Part shown: piece by piece, positions 61,352 to 64,000 of the stretch
How positions within the stretch are numbered: the first letter of the stretch is position 1
How the letters are laid out: every line of letters starts with the position of its first letter
DNA from: an uncultured Thermomicrobium sp.
GTDB taxonomy: Bacteria; Chloroflexota; Chloroflexia; Thermomicrobiales; Thermomicrobiaceae
DNA: 64,000 nucleotides
Direction of reading: 5' to 3'
Assembly (NCBI GenBank): GCA_938028665.1
Contig: CALIMB010000022.1
Span: 1 to 64,000 of the forward strand
The notes under the pieces: model-generated
Seen by the model: the letters and a program-made list of their open reading frames with translations, nothing else
Database searches by the model: none
What the model was told of the DNA's origin: nothing
Made by a program: the position numbers and the translations under genes

Positions 61352-62208
61352 AAGCTCACCCTCGCGTTGGCTGTCGACCTTGAGCAATGTCCCGGCGGTG
61401 TTGGGAGCGGCCAATTAGCACGAGCTTCTGGCCACTGGCGGATGAGGTTCGGGAGATGGTTCCAAAGGGACCTAAGGAGGACGCAGAAAAGGCGGAAGCG
61501 CTGCTCGTCTCGTGCTGACCAGGAGAGATCATACGCTTGGCGGAGCCAGTCAGGCAGCAAGCCGACCGTCAGCCAGCGCCAGGATGCGGCTGCCGGGGTG
61601 AGCCACCATGTGTGCGGTGGGTCAAGGACACGCTTTGCCAATCCTGTGGCAAGTGGGGTCACGGTAACGATACCGTTTTGCCATGCATGGGTAATTGTTT
61701 CCAGGACTGCTTGCCAGGAGTTAGGAAAGGTGCCCAGCGGAACACCGAGCCAATGTTCCATTGCCGTTGCTTCCTGACAGTACTGATCGCGCTGTGCTGG
61801 CGTGAGTGGTGCCACGAAGCACTCGTAGGCGATGAGTGTGGCCTCGACAGTCGTCACATGAACCCAGGTTAACAGTTCGGGGTCGTGAGCCGAGTAACGA
61901 GTACCGGCTGGAAATTGGGCGAGTGGCTCGCGGAGAACCCCCTGCACCTGACTGTGCTTTCGCGCGATCTGCCGTGCTGCTTCCTCTGCTGCTTCGGGTG
62001 GGCCGAAGGTTAACGCTCGCATTGCTCGCACGGTGGACCGGAATCGCCGGAATGCAGACCACATGTCGCGGGCGAAGGTGGAGTGGTCGGCAACACCAGC
62101 TGCGACAAGGGGGTGAGCCAACTGGGCAAGAATGGCCCGGCCCCATCCAAGGACAACGATCCGCTCCGCATTGACGATCTGGACGAGTGGTCGAGTGGTG
62201 GATCGCAT
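61348..62208 (-). CDS. Oxygenase MpaB family protein (DUF2236)
   Basis: A 286-residue helical protein of the MpaB/DUF2236 family, related to rubber oxygenase Lcp. The N-terminal part contains VLGWGRAILAQLAHPLVAAGVADHSTF, the usual region, and HDPELLTWVHVTTVEA includes a histidine that would bind haem or metal. ATG 62208 follows AGGGGGTCT, eleven bases after the methyltransferase stop. Members of this family act as oxygenases on small or polymeric substrates; the true one is unknown. Confidence 0.82.
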   Translation of the reverse strand: MRSTTRPLVQIVNAERIVVLGWGRAILAQLAHPLVAAGVADHSTFARDMWSAFRRFRSTVRAMRALTFGPPEAAEEAARQIARKHSQVQGVLREPLAQFPAGTRYSAHDPELLTWVHVTTVEATLIAYECFVAPLTPAQRDQYCQEATAMEHWLGVPLGTFPNSWQAVLETITHAWQNGIVTVTPLATGLAKRVLDPPHTWWLTPAAASWRWLTVGLLPDWLRQAYDLSWSARDEQRFRLFCVLLRSLWNHLPNLIRQWPEARANWPLPTPPGHCSRSTANARVSL

Positions 62209-62219
62209 CCGCAGACCCC

Positions 62220-63002
62220 CTAGCCTCGTTCGTCTCCGACCACAAGTGGCTCGGCGGGTTCGCTGCCAAGGCGCGCGATAAGCAGCAAACGAGGTGCCCA
62301 CAGCCCGTATGGGGACGCATCGTCATCTCCCCACCACTCGAGTGTGGCCAAGCCGGCCTCGCGGCAGCGGGCAGCAAGTTCGGTGGCAGCATAAAGACGG
62401 AGGCTGGCGTGGCGAGTTTCAATCGTCCCGTGTGGCCAGACGAAATGCCAATCAAGGTGTATGGTTCCCGTGGGGAAATCCCAGTTCTGACGGACGAGTA
62501 CGCGTAGCCCATTCAGCTCGGCCCAAAACCGCTCCACGAACTCACGGACCAGAAGCTCTCGGTTGGGGAGATCGAGAACGAGGGTGCCACCGAGACGCAG
62601 CGCAGCAGCCAGTGAACGAAGGAGCTCTTGATCCTCTCCTTCGTTCCCGCTGGTTCCCAAGACAAGCCCCATGCCGAGGATCAGATCGAAGGCGCGGCGA
62701 AACGGGAGACGATGTGGATCGCGGCGCACCCAATGCACGGGCGTGGATGTTCCGGTGAAACGGCTTCGTGCCTGCTCGAGTAACTCTTCCCGCGGCTCGA
62801 CTACGGTCACGCTCGCACCGCGAACTGTGAGCTCGGCGATGAGCTCTGGGGAGGCGAGGAGGGCGAGGACGCTCGTTCCGGTCGTGAGGAGCTTGCGCTG
62901 GGCAAGAGAATCGAGAAGCTGGCGGCGTGCCAGATCAAGGGGGACAGGGCGTCCGAAGTCACGCACAAGGCGGTGGAAGAGAAGATCGCTCTGGCTCGCC
63001 AT
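62220..63002 (-). CDS. SAM-dependent methyltransferase-like protein
   Basis: A 260-residue class I methyltransferase. The SAM-binding site is partly changed: VLALLASPELIAELTVRGASVTVVEPREELL, with no clear GxGxG, but the acidic VVEP and the RLGGTLVLDLPN segment are normal. ATG 63002 is well spaced after AGGAAAGGG. The ribosome-site region AAGGAAAGGGA resembles the complement of the small RNA linker at 52125-52146, so it is a possible target. It precedes the MpaB-like gene and follows the HtrA-like gene. Confidence 0.8.
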   Translation of the reverse strand: MASQSDLLFHRLVRDFGRPVPLDLARRQLLDSLAQRKLLTTGTSVLALLASPELIAELTVRGASVTVVEPREELLEQARSRFTGTSTPVHWVRRDPHRLPFRRAFDLILGMGLVLGTSGNEGEDQELLRSLAAALRLGGTLVLDLPNRELLVREFVERFWAELNGLRVLVRQNWDFPTGTIHLDWHFVWPHGTIETRHASLRLYAATELAARCREAGLATLEWWGDDDASPYGLWAPRLLLIARLGSEPAEPLVVGDERG

Positions 63003-63018
63003 GGTGGTTTCCCTTTCC

Positions 63019-64000
63019 TTATTCGACAACCGGAGCGCTCCCGAGCGTGACGGTGAGGTGCTCTTCTCGGCCACTACGGTTGACGATGAGCGTGACCTGA
63101 TCACCTGGCTGATGCTTGCTGAGCGCCGCTTGCAAGTCATTCGTCTTGGTGATGGTTTGGTCGCCAAAGCCGACGATGATATCCCCGGGTTGGATACCAG
63201 CTTGATCTGCCGGTCCACCTGCTTCCACGTTGACCACCAGGACACCACGACTGACCGGAAGCCCATACGCTGCAGCCAGTGCCGGGGTCACGGTGACCGA
63301 GGTAATGCCAAGATAGGCTCGCGGGCGGGCTTCGAGAAGCTGTTGCACAATCTCCTTGGCTTTATTGATCGGGATAGCGAATCCGATTCCTTCTGCTGTC
63401 TGAATCTTCGCGCTATTGATGCCAACGACCTCTCCCGCAAGATTCACTAATGGTCCACCGGAGTTCCCCGGATTAATGGCGGCATCGGTCTGAATCAGGG
63501 GGCCGATCGGCGGTTGTCCTGGGCCAGGTGTGATGGTGCGGTTCAGTGCGCTGACAACACCTGCTGTGACTGTTGGCCCACCCTCTAGGCCAAGTGCGTT
63601 GCCGATCGCGACCACCCACTGACCAACGCGAAGCTGATCACTGTCACCGAGTGACGCGACGGGAAGATTCTCCCCATCGATCTTCACCACTGCGATGTCG
63701 TTTGCGGGAGAGCGGCCGAGCACGCGACCGGTAAACTGTCGACCATCACCGAGCACAACAAGGATTTCTTGGGCTCCGGCGATCACGTGGTCGTTCGTGA
63801 GGATATAGCCGCGAGGATCAAAGATGACACCGGACCCCACACCCTGCTGGATCTGTCCGAAGCCAAAGAGGCTCGGCACGATAGCTCGGACAGCGACGTA
63901 GACAACAGCGGGCATAACTTGTGTGGCGACATTCTCGATCGCCGTGGCGAAGTCACCGCTTGGAGCTGGTGCAGGAAGGAGATTGGAAGGGCTGCTCGAC
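63019..64000 (-). CDS. htrA: HtrA/DegP-like serine protease, 5' end outside the window
   Basis: The last 326 codons of an HtrA-type protease, open to the right edge of the window. The catalytic His is in TNDHVI, Asp in ANDIAVV, and Ser in GNSGGPL. A PDZ domain occupies the C-terminal 95 residues (GGPADQAGIQPGDIIVGFGDQ). The visible N-terminal part, just before the protease domain, is Ser/Pro/Ala rich, as expected for a linker after a membrane anchor not seen here. It is the first gene of the minus-strand operon that continues with the methyltransferase, the MpaB-like and the carboxypeptidase genes, so envelope quality control is likely. Confidence 0.93.
   Translation of the reverse strand, partial: SSSPSNLLPAPAPSGDFATAIENVATQVMPAVVYVAVRAIVPSLFGFGQIQQGVGSGVIFDPRGYILTNDHVIAGAQEILVVLGDGRQFTGRVLGRSPANDIAVVKIDGENLPVASLGDSDQLRVGQWVVAIGNALGLEGGPTVTAGVVSALNRTITPGPGQPPIGPLIQTDAAINPGNSGGPLVNLAGEVVGINSAKIQTAEGIGFAIPINKAKEIVQQLLEARPRAYLGITSVTVTPALAAAYGLPVSRGVLVVNVEAGGPADQAGIQPGDIIVGFGDQTITKTNDLQAALSKHQPGDQVTLIVNRSGREEHLTVTLGSAPVVE

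Overview
The window reads as a moderately thermophilic, GC-rich member of the Chloroflexota, most likely class Thermomicrobia (a Thermomicrobium or Sphaerobacter relative). This is an inference from the LysW-type lysine/arginine genes, the acetoin dehydrogenase genes with acoX, the FDH-like NuoG and the general gene style. No rRNA, tRNA, prophage or insertion sequence was found. About 61 genes can be supported. The first (lysX) and last (htrA) are cut by the window edges.

Layout. 1-4385: carrier-protein lysine/arginine operon (lysX end, lysY, a membrane-anchored methyltransferase, lysZ, lysJ, a 98-residue helical protein), mostly with overlapping stop/start codons. 5287-14719: valS, an alkyladenine glycosylase, an M50-like membrane metalloprotease with a coiled-coil/zinc-ribbon partner, an MFS carrier, cinA C-domain, an M16 peptidase and a metallo-beta-lactamase hydrolase. 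14786-20433: ABC exporter, ECF sigma/anti-sigma pair with a Thr/Pro/Ala-repeat lipoprotein, then a three-gene envelope module. 20958-26266: mgtC-like and DUF488 genes, then the aco operon on the minus strand (E2-like fusion, acoA, acoB, acoX). 26593-32552: two MFS carriers, a cupin, and a four-gene operon led by a CmtR-like ArsR repressor (small membrane protein, CcdA-like protein, S51-like peptidase). 32672-35004: phosphoesterase, UspA and two TrkA-type K+ transport regulators. 35800-46756: glutamate dehydrogenase, gatB, an FDH-like/NuoG-like protein with a NuoI-like ferredoxin, aspA, an aldehyde dehydrogenase, a HAD phosphatase and an ADP-ribosylglycohydrolase-like protein. 47203-51708: a 117-residue protein, a DapB/Ord-like dehydrogenase, a NYN-domain protein, an M20 peptidase and a class III aminotransferase. 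53290-64000: two soluble chemoreceptors, trypsin-like/HtrA proteases, an MFS carrier, a D,D-carboxypeptidase, an MpaB-like oxygenase and a methyltransferase.

Nitrogen and carbon metabolism dominate: amino-acid synthesis and breakdown (lys genes, gdhA, aspA, M20 peptidase, aminotransferase), acetoin cleavage, and electron transfer through iron-sulfur proteins. Envelope stress and regulation genes form the rest.

The most unusual region is the gene-free stretch 51709-53289. On the minus strand it holds what looks like a complete small-RNA gene: a sigma70-type promoter, a roughly 100-nt body with a C/U-rich linker, and a strong hairpin plus seven T. Six bases beyond the T run lies a pair of 36-bp CRISPR-like repeats with a 30-bp spacer. 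Other points worth a second look are the lipoyl/E3-binding/hydrolase fusion in the aco operon, the FDH-like protein that appears to have lost its catalytic Sec/Cys, and the CmtR-like metal operon.
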